Part shown: positions 11,450 to 22,053 of the stretch, piece by piece
Layout of the letters: the number at the start of each line of letters is the position of its first letter
How positions within the stretch are numbered: position 1 is the first letter of the stretch
NCBI GenBank assembly: GCA_016859345.1
Contig: CM029112.1
Span: 10,883,089 to 10,947,088 of the forward strand
Direction: 5' to 3'
DNA from: Istiophorus platypterus
Lineage: Eukaryota; Chordata; Actinopteri; Istiophoriformes; Istiophoridae
Length of the DNA: 64,000 nucleotides
Position numbers and translations under genes: made by a program
Notes under the pieces: generated by a model
The model's input: the letters and a program-made list of their open reading frames with translations, nothing else
Told to the model about the DNA's origin: nothing
The model's database searches: none

Positions 11450-12373
11450 TGTGTCGCAAACGCCGGGGACGCTGCTCGTTTATATAGAGAACACGGATAA
11501 AAGGAAGGAGTTGATTTATATCATTGCTTCTGTTTTGAGGCTTTATCTTTGCCAAGATGTTCCAATTTCAGTGTCTCTCAAGAGAAACCATTGTAAAGGC
11601 TCTTATTCCACAAGTAGTTCCTTTACAGTGGTTCTTGCTTTTTAAATTCATGCTCATACACTTAACTCATAAATGTGTCTGAATTACCGGCCGCAAATTG
11701 TGACTCTAAAGAGCACATTTCACCATTTTGTTACCAAAAATGATTGATATTTGTAATCTTGTTACCAAGTAGCCTAGTTACACTTACAACAGTTGTCATT
11801 ATGGATGATATTTATCAAAATTTGCAAAAGAGAATCAACAGGCGAAGACCAGATATGACTAATTATTTGTTGTTGATTTGTTTCTTTATCTAATTCTGTA
11901 AGTTATCCAAAGAAACAAAGATTTAAGCATCAGACCCCTGTTTATATGCCAAAGATCTGCATTTCTTATGAGGCCTGTTTTTGTGAGTTTTTCTGACGCA
12001 GCATTTGAAAGCCATCCAAGCCATCAGTATCCTGAGACCACTTGTGGGGTCCTCAGAAGACCAGAGAGACCAACACACAAAATGTCAGCAAAATAAATTA
12101 TTTTAAAAAATCCTTCAAAAGAGTGAACATGCCTTTCACACATCAGATTTGTGGTCAAACTAATGGACAAACTAGCATCCAAGAAGATATGAATATCATC
12201 AGTTCTTTCCTCATTACAGTTTTTAGATTAAAATTCCCCTCCTCCCTTATTGCTCTGCATCCTCCCAAAGCAATTTAATGTAATGGCAACAGCTTGCCAG
12301 CCCCATTGGAGGGAAGTGAATCATCTTGTTAGCTCATCCAACCCCCCACAAACCTCCTGTGGCTCAGCAGCAG

Positions 12374-12429
12374 TGTGTTTGTGTTTATGTGTGTGTTTGT
12401 GTGTCTATGTGTGTCTATGTGTGTCTGTG
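12374..12429. repeat. Imperfect GT microsatellite
   Basis: GT repeat interrupted by TTAT and CTAT units; the later part has the period TGTGTGTCTA. It is followed by CA-rich sequence at 12520-12600. Confidence 0.85.
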
Positions 12430-13561
12430 CAGCCAGCAGCCTGACTAATATCACGTCCTGAGAGTAAGAACCACACATATACACTTTGTTTCACACGGTC
12501 ATTTCAGTCATGCATATGCACACACAAATACATACACATGCTTACAAAAAAACCCAATATACTCATATACACTTACTCATATACTCAAACACACACTGCG
12601 TTGAGCCATAAACTGATGGGCAAATCTGCTCAGCAACACAACCATCCTGTACATAATTCATGAATAGCATGCATGAGTCATATGCACTCAAAAACACCTG
12701 GAAAAGCATGATTAAACTATGATCTGTAAATTACAGAATACCTGAACAGGATCTCGTAAAAACGATATCATGACATGTCTCGCTCTCATGTTTGTCCGAG
12801 AGAGACCAACATGTTATGGTTCAACAGAGGAAAGAGGGTAAGACTCTGGATGCCTCTGGGTTTGGGGCTTGCTCTGGGGAAAAAACATGTTAATCTGGAA
12901 GTATTCATTGTAATTACACGGTATGTAATGACAGTGCGTTTTGTTCCCAGTACACTCTATAAAGATGGAGAGCTATTCATTAAAGTAACATGCTCTGTCC
13001 AAGCTCTGCCCCTTTCACCTCCTCAAATCTCACACCTTATATTTTTGTTTTCCTTTATTGAAATGCAATTTACTGAACAGTGAATTTTTCATTGAGTTTG
13101 GTTGTGGGGCTAGAATGCCAAAGTCCTTAGATTAACTCCCTAGTTCCTAGGATTTGGTAAATCTATTCCATCTTGATAAAAAAAGCTTCATCTTATTTAT
13201 GTTCTTGGCAATAAATAGTAAGTCTTGGTAAAATACCAATGAAGAAAATATATAGGCAAACATTAAATATAACTGACAATGCCTTATGAGTTGGCTCCAT
13301 GGTGGTACCTCCTACAATTTCTGAAGAACTGTTCAATGATCTTGTGAGTATGGAGAGCCTGCCTTTTATGCAGAAAATTCCAGGTGTAAGCCTTATGTTG
13401 ACTGATGTGTCTGCTGAGGTATCAACAAGCAAGACACTTAATCTATACCACTTTCTTGTTTGTTAATGTTGTGCTCTGTTAGCCCTTTGAAATGGTAGAA
13501 AGAGAAAAAAGAAATATCACTTTATATTGAAACTTGTCAACACTACTGTGGACACAGTGTT

Positions 13562-13587
13562 AGACAAGACAAGACAAGACAAGACAA
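13562..13587. repeat. (AGACA)n pentanucleotide microsatellite
   Basis: About five copies of AGACA in tandem. Confidence 0.9.
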
Positions 13588-14929
13588 TTGCATGAAAACA
13601 CTGCTGTTGTTATATTTAAGAACTACAACACTGTAATCATTTCATCTCATGGGTTTAGAGGGCAACACAGGGTGTTGCCCAAAGGCAATTTGTTGGATGC
13701 CAAAGATTAAGACACATATCATATGGGAGGCATTTAGGAATACCTTATGTCCAGATATACTGATTTGCAATTAATCTTAGTTATCTGTGTAGCTGTCAGT
13801 TAAAGAGGCAATGATGGACCCATTACTCCTAGAATAAACAGAAAACCTCACATGCGTATCATAAACACATATTATAAACAAGAGCATGATGGAATAAAGC
13901 ATTACTTGAACTATGAACAAGGCTATAAATTAGCTCAAAAAGGTTTGATAGGGCGTTTTGATCTGTATATATACACATATCAAATGTAAAGCCTGCAAAC
14001 CTGTTGTATGTGCTTGATAGGGATGCCATCTTGTGGTTGTTCTCTTCTAGTCCGTTGGTATGGTCATAGTTATTGGTCTTGTGATAATTTTGCTTATATA
14101 GTAATGTATAAGTGGGAAAAATCCACAATTTATGACAAATATAACTCTCTTAATGGTGCCATTTTGCATAGTGATTACTGTAGTGGCAAATCTAATTTTA
14201 TGTGACTACAAAGGGCTATAAAATATTGTAATTACACTTTACTTTTTATACTGTGACTTTATATTGCTTGCAAACTGTGGCTAGACAATTTTTCCTGAAC
14301 TCTTAAACTTCATTTGACCCCTTTTCCTATTGCAATGCTTTTGTCAGAGTTTCCTATATAGGCTGATAGATCAACGGTAACTCATCCCAGACTCCTCATA
14401 ATTAAATAAAGGCCTTATGTTTTTTTTTGTTGTTGATCTTGGGGAAGAGATGGGGGAGGAAAGGACAGGGGTATTACCCTGAGATTGACAGGTGGAACTC
14501 AGTACTCACATCTCATCAATCAAGGATTAAAGAACAAAGACTTGTTCAGTGCTTGTTCATTAAACGTTTACAAAAAATAAGAAGTATAATGTTGCCAAGG
14601 ATTCAAGGGTTTTTATTTTACCTGTAATTGTTTATATTTTGGAAAAAGGAGTAAACCGAATCAGACATTAACACTTCCTTTTGCAATTTACCATTGGATT
14701 TAATCACTTCTTTCCACGACTCACTTGAATACTGAAGAAATCGTCAAAAACCCGATAAATCTCAGACGAGATCTGAAGCGTCCCATGTCCTGCCCTGTCT
14801 CATTAGCGTACATCATCTATCGCTAAGTCATAATCGTGAGATACGAGGGGTCATAATTACAAGATAAGGTCTCCTATTTGTTTTCTTGTTTTTTTTTTCC
14901 TCCCCCCTGAGAATGTAAAGCGCTTCTAT

Positions 14930-15370
14930 ATCGTTCCTCGTTGTGTGAGAAGTACAAAGTTTCGCTTCGTGGATCTGCGTCCTCAGCAGTTTTTCCGCGC
15001 AGGGACACCTGACCGCGACCGGCCGAGCGGAGGCGGAGTCGGTCGAGCGGTTCCGCACCGGACCTCCGGCTCGATTTTGTAGTCCGGCGGGGAGCAGGCA
15101 TCACGGTGGCGGGGTGAGGGATCGCTGCGCCTAACGTCAAAAAGCCCGATCCGGCGGTTTTAAATGGTTTAACCGAGTTCAGATAGTTGAACAGACGCGT
15201 CGGGCCTCGTAAAGAAGTGGTAAACCGCTCGTCGAAATCTTTAAACTAGTTAGTTTAGCTTGTTGAAACGCTAGCTAGCCCTTGGCTAACTCGGCTAGTA
15301 AAGTTAGCTGTTGTCAAAGTGATGCTCCTAGCAAGTCAGAGGACGTCGCCGTCAGGTGGAACAAGCGAGA
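14930..15370 (+). promoter_or_regulatory. CpG-rich stretch, probable hmox2 promoter and 5' untranslated exon
   Basis: CpG density rises sharply against the AT-rich surroundings, especially at 14980-15140. The stretch lies 1.1-1.5 kb upstream of the hmox2 start codon. The first coding exon of hmox2 has a clear acceptor just 21 bases before its ATG (CTCACAG ending at 16437), so at least one untranslated exon must lie upstream, and this island is the best place for it. I could not fix its donor. Confidence 0.5.
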
Positions 15371-16437
15371 CGTTTATTCGTATCCTGATTTTTTAAGAAA
15401 AGTTGACGTTGGATCGTGATTATGGAATTAGATCACTTAAATGATAAAAACGAAATCTTGCATCTTTAGCTAGCAATACGTCCAAATGATTGTTTGAGTC
15501 TCCAGGGGGCCGTGCTTTGTTGTGAGAGATGCTTTCTGTTTGGCAGTGCCCCTGTGGTGTTTACGGCCTGTGTAAACTATGCCAGCTCTTGCCAGACCGT
15601 ATCAGCTTTCATTCTCGCATGGCCCCATCTTTCTTTCAGAGCAAAGAGGGACAGGGGCTTAAAGCAGCCGAATCGAGTGGCAGAGGGGCATCTCTCCTTT
15701 GACCACCGCCTCCACCGTTAACATCATCAACATCTTCGTCAGCATCTCAGGGACGACAGCTACTGCGAAGAGGAGTGAGGTTATAGCAGCTCCCCCTTTT
15801 TCCTCATTAGTTCACTGCTGCCTCTTGGGTAAGAGTTAATAGATACCCTAGTTGGAAATTAGCTTAACAAGCTGTTAATTGTAGCTATTAGCATTCCATT
15901 ATCTTACCATCAAAACGGATCTTTGGAAGGACCGTGGTGTCGTCTTTGAGTAACTAGCCTTAATTTGAATATTAGGGACCAAATGGGTAAATGAATGCAA
16001 TCGTGTTTGATCTACAATATGTTCTGTGGTCTTTCTCCATTGCTCTGGACAAGATTTAATTAATAATGTGATGTACGGCATATATGCGACTACTGTATGT
16101 TTTTCTTTTGGTGTACAACACCTATGCAGTTGTACATACCTCTGGAACCACAGGGAAAACTGCAGGCTGTTCCCTTGTTTACTCTGAAAAAACAGTTACA
16201 GAGTCATGACTACTGTGACAGTTTTAGACAGCAGTAAACAAAGGAAACTAGTGGGTACTATTGTATATACCTTGATCAGAACTGTACCAATATAGTTAAA
16301 GCTGGAATATAACAATTTTCCAGATTCAGCAGCATATATGTTATAAAACTTGGTGAAACTTAAATTTGATCGATGCCAGATACTTTTGATCTAATGCTTC
16401 TTTGATGTCTTTCACTCATATTATTTTGAACTCACAG
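15371..16437 (+). other. Probable 5' intron of hmox2
   Basis: Noncoding sequence between the CpG island and the first coding exon. It may contain a further untranslated exon; GC is higher around 15500-15780 but no exon edge is certain. Confidence 0.4.
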
Positions 16438-16458
16438 GTAGACAAGGTCACACCACTA

Positions 16459-18212
16459 ATGTCAGCAGAGAGGATGGAGTCAACAAGTATGTCCAATGGT
16501 GCAGGGCCTTTGTATGATGAGAAAGAGAAAAACCTCAGGTAAATACCGTGGTAGCGTCAAACAGTTGACATTGTGGAATAACATTGCAAATAATCATGTT
16601 CTTGTGGTTTTGTCCAGCACACATTATAACTCTTATTTTTCTTTTAATTTCCTCAGTCCCGAGGATCTGTCGGAGATGCTGGCAGCAGGGACTAAAGAGG
16701 TTCATGAAAAGGCTGAGAACACCCAGTTTGTTAAGGATTTCCTCAGAGGACGCATCCGGAAAGAGCTCTTCAAAGTAATCCTGGAGAAAATCAGGGAGAA
16801 AATGTTTACAAATTAAATGTTAAAGTGTATTAAAAAAGCAAGATAAATAAATAACATTTAGGTAAAAAAGGAGCAAGGAAAACTGGAAAAGGAGACAAGC
16901 AAAATTTCTAATTTTTTATTTCTTACTTCGCCAGCTCGGTGCTGTGGCACTCTACTACACTTACACAGCCATGGAGGAGGAGATTGAAAGGAACAAGGAC
17001 CACCCCCACTTTGCCCCTCTTTATTTTCCTGCAGAGCTGCATCGTCACGAAGCTCTGGCCCGTGACCTTGAGTATTTTTATGGCCCAGAATGGCAGAGCC
17101 AGGTCAGCTGCTCGCAGGCCACCCAGCGCTATGTGGACCGTATCCACCGAGTAGGACGTGAGGACCCAGTGCTGCTGGTGGCCCACGCTTACACCCGTTA
17201 CATGGGGGACCTGTCTGGGGGCCAGGTGCTGAAGAAGGTGGCGCAGAGAGCCTTGAAGCTTCCTCCCACAGGAGAGGGCCTGGAGTTCTATCAGTTCGAT
17301 GCCATCCATAGTGCCAAAGCTTTCAAACAGCTGTACCGCAGTCGGATGAACGAGCTGGAGCTAGACATGGAAACAAAGAAGAGACTGGTGGACGAGGCTG
17401 TCAAGGCCTTTCAGTTCAACATGGAGGTGAGGTTAGAGAGGTTAGAAAGGAGGTTAGAGTGGTAGTGAAGAGAAGAAATGGAAGCTATGTTTGGAAACAC
17501 TAGTGTGCGTTTCGGTCCTAGCTGGTGATGGTGAAACAGTTAAATGAGGATTTCATGCAGTGTGCTTTTGTGCCTTGCCTTGTCCAATTTTGATCATTTA
17601 CTAAAGTTTTGTATGCCTTTTATACTCTGATAACTAATATCTCTAGTATCTTTAATATTATAAGCTGGAAAGGGCAGTGTGAGCAGTGTTGTCCATCATT
17701 TCTATGATGATGATACTATGAATTTTCAGGTGTTTACTTTGCTGGACTATCCAACAATGGCCATTACTGTCTGGTTATATTAGCCATGGAACAATTTCTA
17801 GAATATAGCATATACAACTTACTTTATAACCTTACAAATGTTTGTGCTGGTAGGTGTTCGAGGAGTTGGAAGACATGGGTAAAACCATCCAGGAGGATGT
17901 TTTAGATGCCGGCATGCCCGTCCATGGAGCAATGGGAGGCGACATCAGCCAATGTCCATACTATGCCGCCAAAATGGGTATGTTGTTATGCTTCTCTTTG
18001 TAAGCATTGTGCCATCGTAAGTAACATATAAAAAACATTTTTGTGGGGATGCTTAAGTTTTGTTTTCTCTTTTCGTGTTCCCAGCGGCGTCGGGTGGAAC
18101 GGCATACGCCTGTCAACTCGCCATGGCCATACTCCGACACCCAACAGGACAGGTTCTGTTTGCTACATGGTTTGCGGCTCTGGCTGGATTGGCTGCGTGG
18201 TACCTGATGTGA
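16459..18212 (+). CDS. hmox2: heme oxygenase 2, 5 coding exons, 313 aa, C-terminal membrane anchor
   Basis: Exons: 16459-16538, 16657-16774, 16935-17426, 17854-17977, 18085-18212; GT-AG junctions, phases 2,0,0,1; 942 nt. It opens heme to biliverdin, CO and iron with NADPH-cytochrome P450 reductase, at the ER membrane. Visible features: proximal heme ligand His43 in KEVHEKAENTQF; the heme oxygenase signature LLVAHAYTRYMGDLSGGQ at 146-163 with Asp158; and a tail anchor at about 295-312 followed by the terminal M313. The opening MSAE matches mammalian HO-2. HO-2 rather than HO-1 is shown by the heme regulatory motif QCPYYAAK at 263-270, a tail resembling HO-2 (AMAILRHP), and neighbours of human HMOX2. 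Oddity: of the three Cys-Pro motifs of mammalian HO-2, only Cys264-Pro265 remains; the other two cysteines are kept as Cys125-Ser and Cys281-Gln. Length fits (human 316). Confidence 0.96.
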
Positions 18213-18391
18213 TACGGCCTTCAGCCTGTCACTTTGCTGCTTTTAGAGAGAGGAGGGAGAAACATAGAAGGAAGGACAGAAAGGAGACTCTTCCACAAGA
18301 TGTAGACCATTTCATAGTTTCATACACACATTCTTAATGGGTCCAAGTTTATTTCATGTTACACATTTGCTAATGATGGAAGCTGACAGGA

Positions 18392-18397
18392 AATAAA
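18392..18397 (+). terminator. Polyadenylation signal of hmox2
   Basis: AATAAA 180 bases after the hmox2 stop codon, the first canonical signal in the 3' region. Later signals may also be used. Confidence 0.65.
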
Positions 18398-18462
18398 CTT
18401 GGATCTGTTCCTTATCAGTGGAATGCCATTGAAATCCTCTATAGGACCATTAGCATGTCAAC

Positions 18463-18496
18463 GCCATCCATCCATCCATCCATCCATCCATCCATC
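18463..18496. repeat. (CCAT)n microsatellite
   Basis: About eight tandem CCAT units just beyond the hmox2 polyadenylation signal. Confidence 0.95.
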
Positions 18497-18497
18497 A

Positions 18498-21400
18498 AGC
18501 TACAACTTGTTACAATTTTTCACCCCGTTGGTTTTAATTCTCTACCTCCTTTGCACTATCCCTCCATTCTGGGTCCTTCCAGTGTGTTTGGTTGTACCTG
18601 AACACCTTTAGCTGTTTTCTCTCAGAAGTTGGCAGATTGACAAGGCACGGTGTTTTTTTTTGATGCAAACTGTAATTGGCTATACAGTGACACATTAGTT
18701 GGTAATGATGCATACATTATCAAAATTTTTCGATTTTGAGCTCAGTAAAAATGTGTTAAAACATACTATGCAGAGGCTCTGCATTGACAGAGTAACACTG
18801 TAGGTTTTTTGCTGGGCAGACTGCTTAGATCATTTTTCAAGAGGTAATTTTGTTTTCGCATCAAAAGATCTAAATCTGACCAGGGAGAGGAGATTTGATA
18901 TTAGTTAATGATGCAACATTAAAACAGTGGTCTGTTTTTTAATGCAAACTTAGAAAGTGTCACCAGATACACATCGGTTGCAGTTCCAAACATAATGTGA
19001 AAAGGCAGTACACTGCAGTTATGTTACCTTTTTAAATCCATTATCACATTTTATGATTCATACTTAGTCTCAAGAAAGTTTTCACATGTACTATGAGACA
19101 GGTGACAGGAATCAAAAGCTTTTTCCCAAGATATAGGAAACCTACACTACATACATAAAACTGTATGATTAATAAGCGTATTTCAGATATTTTAATGCTG
19201 ACTGATGCATGTTAAAATGTACTAATTCTGTTTCTGAACTATGTGGTAGGGCATCTTGTGCTGATTTAAAAATAATAATACCTATTGCCAAATCACATGC
19301 ATAGCTATGAACCACCCAAGCTGAATGACTGATCATTTGATCACTGATCATTTGGTTTTACCTGCTATGGGAGCCTATACTAGGATAAAGCTGTTAACAA
19401 AGGTGATTGCAACTGTTTTAAATGGAAATCATCTTTTTATCATATTAATGTTTTATCTACTTTTTTTTAAGACATGTAGTTCATCTACATGAAGGCTGAA
19501 TATATAGAAGGTAAGTCTTTCAGCAACTCACCTCTTGTTTATATATCCATTTGTTATGGATATACCATCATCAAACTGTGTACTTGTTATCCATACTGTA
19601 TGTTGGGATATTTTCTCCCACTAGTGCACAACGCTGTTTTTTCAACATTGATAGTAAAAAAAAAAAATTGTGCTGTGTGTACTGAATGCAGTGTAATTGC
19701 ACTGTTTTGCAATCGAAAGTTAATATTTATCCTGACACAGTAATAACATTTTATTGACTTTGCTGGTGTTGGTGTTTTTTTCCCCTTTGCTTGGGCTTGT
19801 TAGACACAGAGTACCAAAGGAAACTTGCTGATAATGAAAAATTCAGCCAGGTTCCTGTGCTGAGTGTATTGCACAACACATTCACATGTACTGTATATGA
19901 ATGTGCAGTATTATTTTATTAGCACAGTTCATTCAGGACAACGGCTTTATCGCAGCTGTTTGATCATAGCCATGACCACTTAAGTGATGACGTGTTTTGT
20001 ATTTGAGAGTCTCAGGTTCAAGTCGCAGTAAGAAGGCAACACGGTGCACTGCGTATACGGAGGGCTAACACAGGGACTGCCTGATATGCTCCTGTGGTGT
20101 CCATGTTTCATTTCAGTTTTAGGATGCTAAAATGCTTCAGTATTTTTGGACATATTGAAGGGACACTTGAATCTCAGGAGTGGAGGTAGTTTTGGCCATC
20201 GATTAAACCACAGAGGAATGCTTGACTAATTCATGTTGATTTTGAATTCTTTTGCATTTTCATTAACCGCTGTTCTTAATTTTTTGGGTGTATCTAACTG
20301 AAAAAAGCTTTATTGGTGACTGACTAGAGTACCTTAATTGTATGAGAGTGAAAATCCAGAAGTATGTTGTGCTATCTATAGTGAAATGAAATCTTTTCTG
20401 TTCATGCTGAAATAAAACTGATTCCATTGGACTTGTGTTGTCAATCATGTTAAAGATCTAAATAGATGATTATTTTTAATGCATACTTCATTCACTTCTT
20501 CACAAACCCTCTGGCAGATGGAGTTGAAAGAATTGTTCAGACAAAAAGATGTCCAGATTCATTTATAAAATTCAGTTTGACATTTTTATTCTTTATGGCA
20601 ATGTTCCTGGAGAATATCTTCTCCTTTACTAGGTGGATTGTTGTACGATTTGGTTAGAACAATAGACTATGGTACAAATAATGACCCCCTCCAAGGATAA
20701 ATTTGGGTAACTGGTGATCCCCTGACATTTCATTGAGTGCTGTCATGCCAGAATTTTAATTGGTTCAGTACCAGTTTTCCGTATCAAAATGCTTATATCT
20801 TGCACCTCTGTGCTCTCAGGGATGCTAGAATGGATTTAGTTCTCTTCTATTAACAGCTTTGCTTTGCTGCAGTTGTGCAGAAATATTAACAAAAAAATCT
20901 GTTTAGAAAGAATTTCCACACAGGATCACTGAGAATAATGCTACTAGATTTATTTAAAAGTAAAAATGCTGGCTAGTTTATTAGGTCCATCTGTGCAATT
21001 AAGTGTAATCTAATACAATAACCCTACATTAAACAAGTCCAACCATGTGGTTTTTATAGTGTCCACGTTGTTGGAGGCAGTTTTGTGATGCAATTTAGTG
21101 TATCTTAATGAGGATTAACCATATATGTACAAATATGTTTAATATAATAATTTCTAGAGGGAGTCTTGGCAGTCTACCTGTTCCTCTTTAGTGATTAATA
21201 GGAAACAGTGGGTTTTCCCAGACCATAGCTTTATTATAACTGTACAGTATATCTCTTCTATATGACACATTGCTGCATATATGATCTAACACTGTCTATG
21301 TACAAATATAATCATGGTTCAGAACTCCAAAGTGTTTTCTCTCTAATAATGCAAAGGGTTAAACGAGGGATAGATCAGGGTTATCTGAGTTCATAGTTTC

Positions 21401-22053
21401 AGGAGAGCCCAACATATCAACAGTTTAATCCTCCATGAGAGAGTGAGCGAAACCAAAATAACCATTGGAGACGCACGTCCACATTGTCCAACACTGAAAC
21501 TCAAAAGTAAACGTAGTTTGACAATGTTCAACCTGTAAGTACTGACAATTAAGAGAATTTTAGGGAGATATTCATAAAAAACACAACCAAGTCATACAGA
21601 ACAAAAGGATTAACAACAGGAGGGCCATTTAATCCAGAATTAAAACTTTAAACTCTATTTGTAGTCTTTGTCATTACAGTATTTTTGTGCACACGGATCT
21701 TGTTGCCACCATTGTGTGTTTCTTATGGCAATCAGCAGAAAACCAACATGCACAGACTACTATGACCAGTCTTTGCTACCAAAATAGCCTCCATGGACAT
21801 TACACAGAAGGGTGATTGGCGCAGTGGAACATCTACTTGTGTGTGGATCCACTTGGGCAGAGGAACAGAGCAGGTAATCCTATTTATCCACTGCAGGGCA
21901 AGGTAGGTAGGTCCATACCAATCCATCCAGAACCCTTGTAGACCTCATCCATCACCCATTACATCTCAAACCTCAGTCCCTTTTTTCTGTAATGTGTCTG
22001 TCTTTGCTTTACGCTGTCCTCCTCTCTGTCCTCGAACCCGTTGATGGAGCCTC
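18498..22053. other. Convergent intergenic region between hmox2 and dnaja3
   Basis: The region is AT-rich and without recognisable exons. Human NMRAL1 lies between these two genes, but nothing like an NmrA-type protein was found. The right part must contain the dnaja3 3' UTR; a minus-strand AATAAA is present at 21230-21235 (TTTATT on plus). At 19965-20060 a GGTTCAAGTCG resembles a Pol III B box, but no tRNA fold was found. Confidence 0.5.

Larger units (their letters stand above)
11450..14920. other. Intergenic between tedc2 and hmox2 promoters
   Basis: No exon or RNA gene could be supported. Apart from the microsatellites listed separately, the stretch is AT-rich with only short chance open frames, for example 13859-14128 minus and 14008-14205 plus, which overlap on opposite strands. 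Confidence 0.5.

Noticed and set aside
16923..17309. 128-residue open frame antisense to hmox2
   Set aside because: It is the reverse strand of the conserved heme oxygenase exon; the sense frame carries the enzyme signature.
19965..20060. Possible tRNA-derived SINE (GGTTCAAGTCG as a B box)
   Set aside because: No matching A box at the right distance, no cloverleaf, and no recognisable SINE body.
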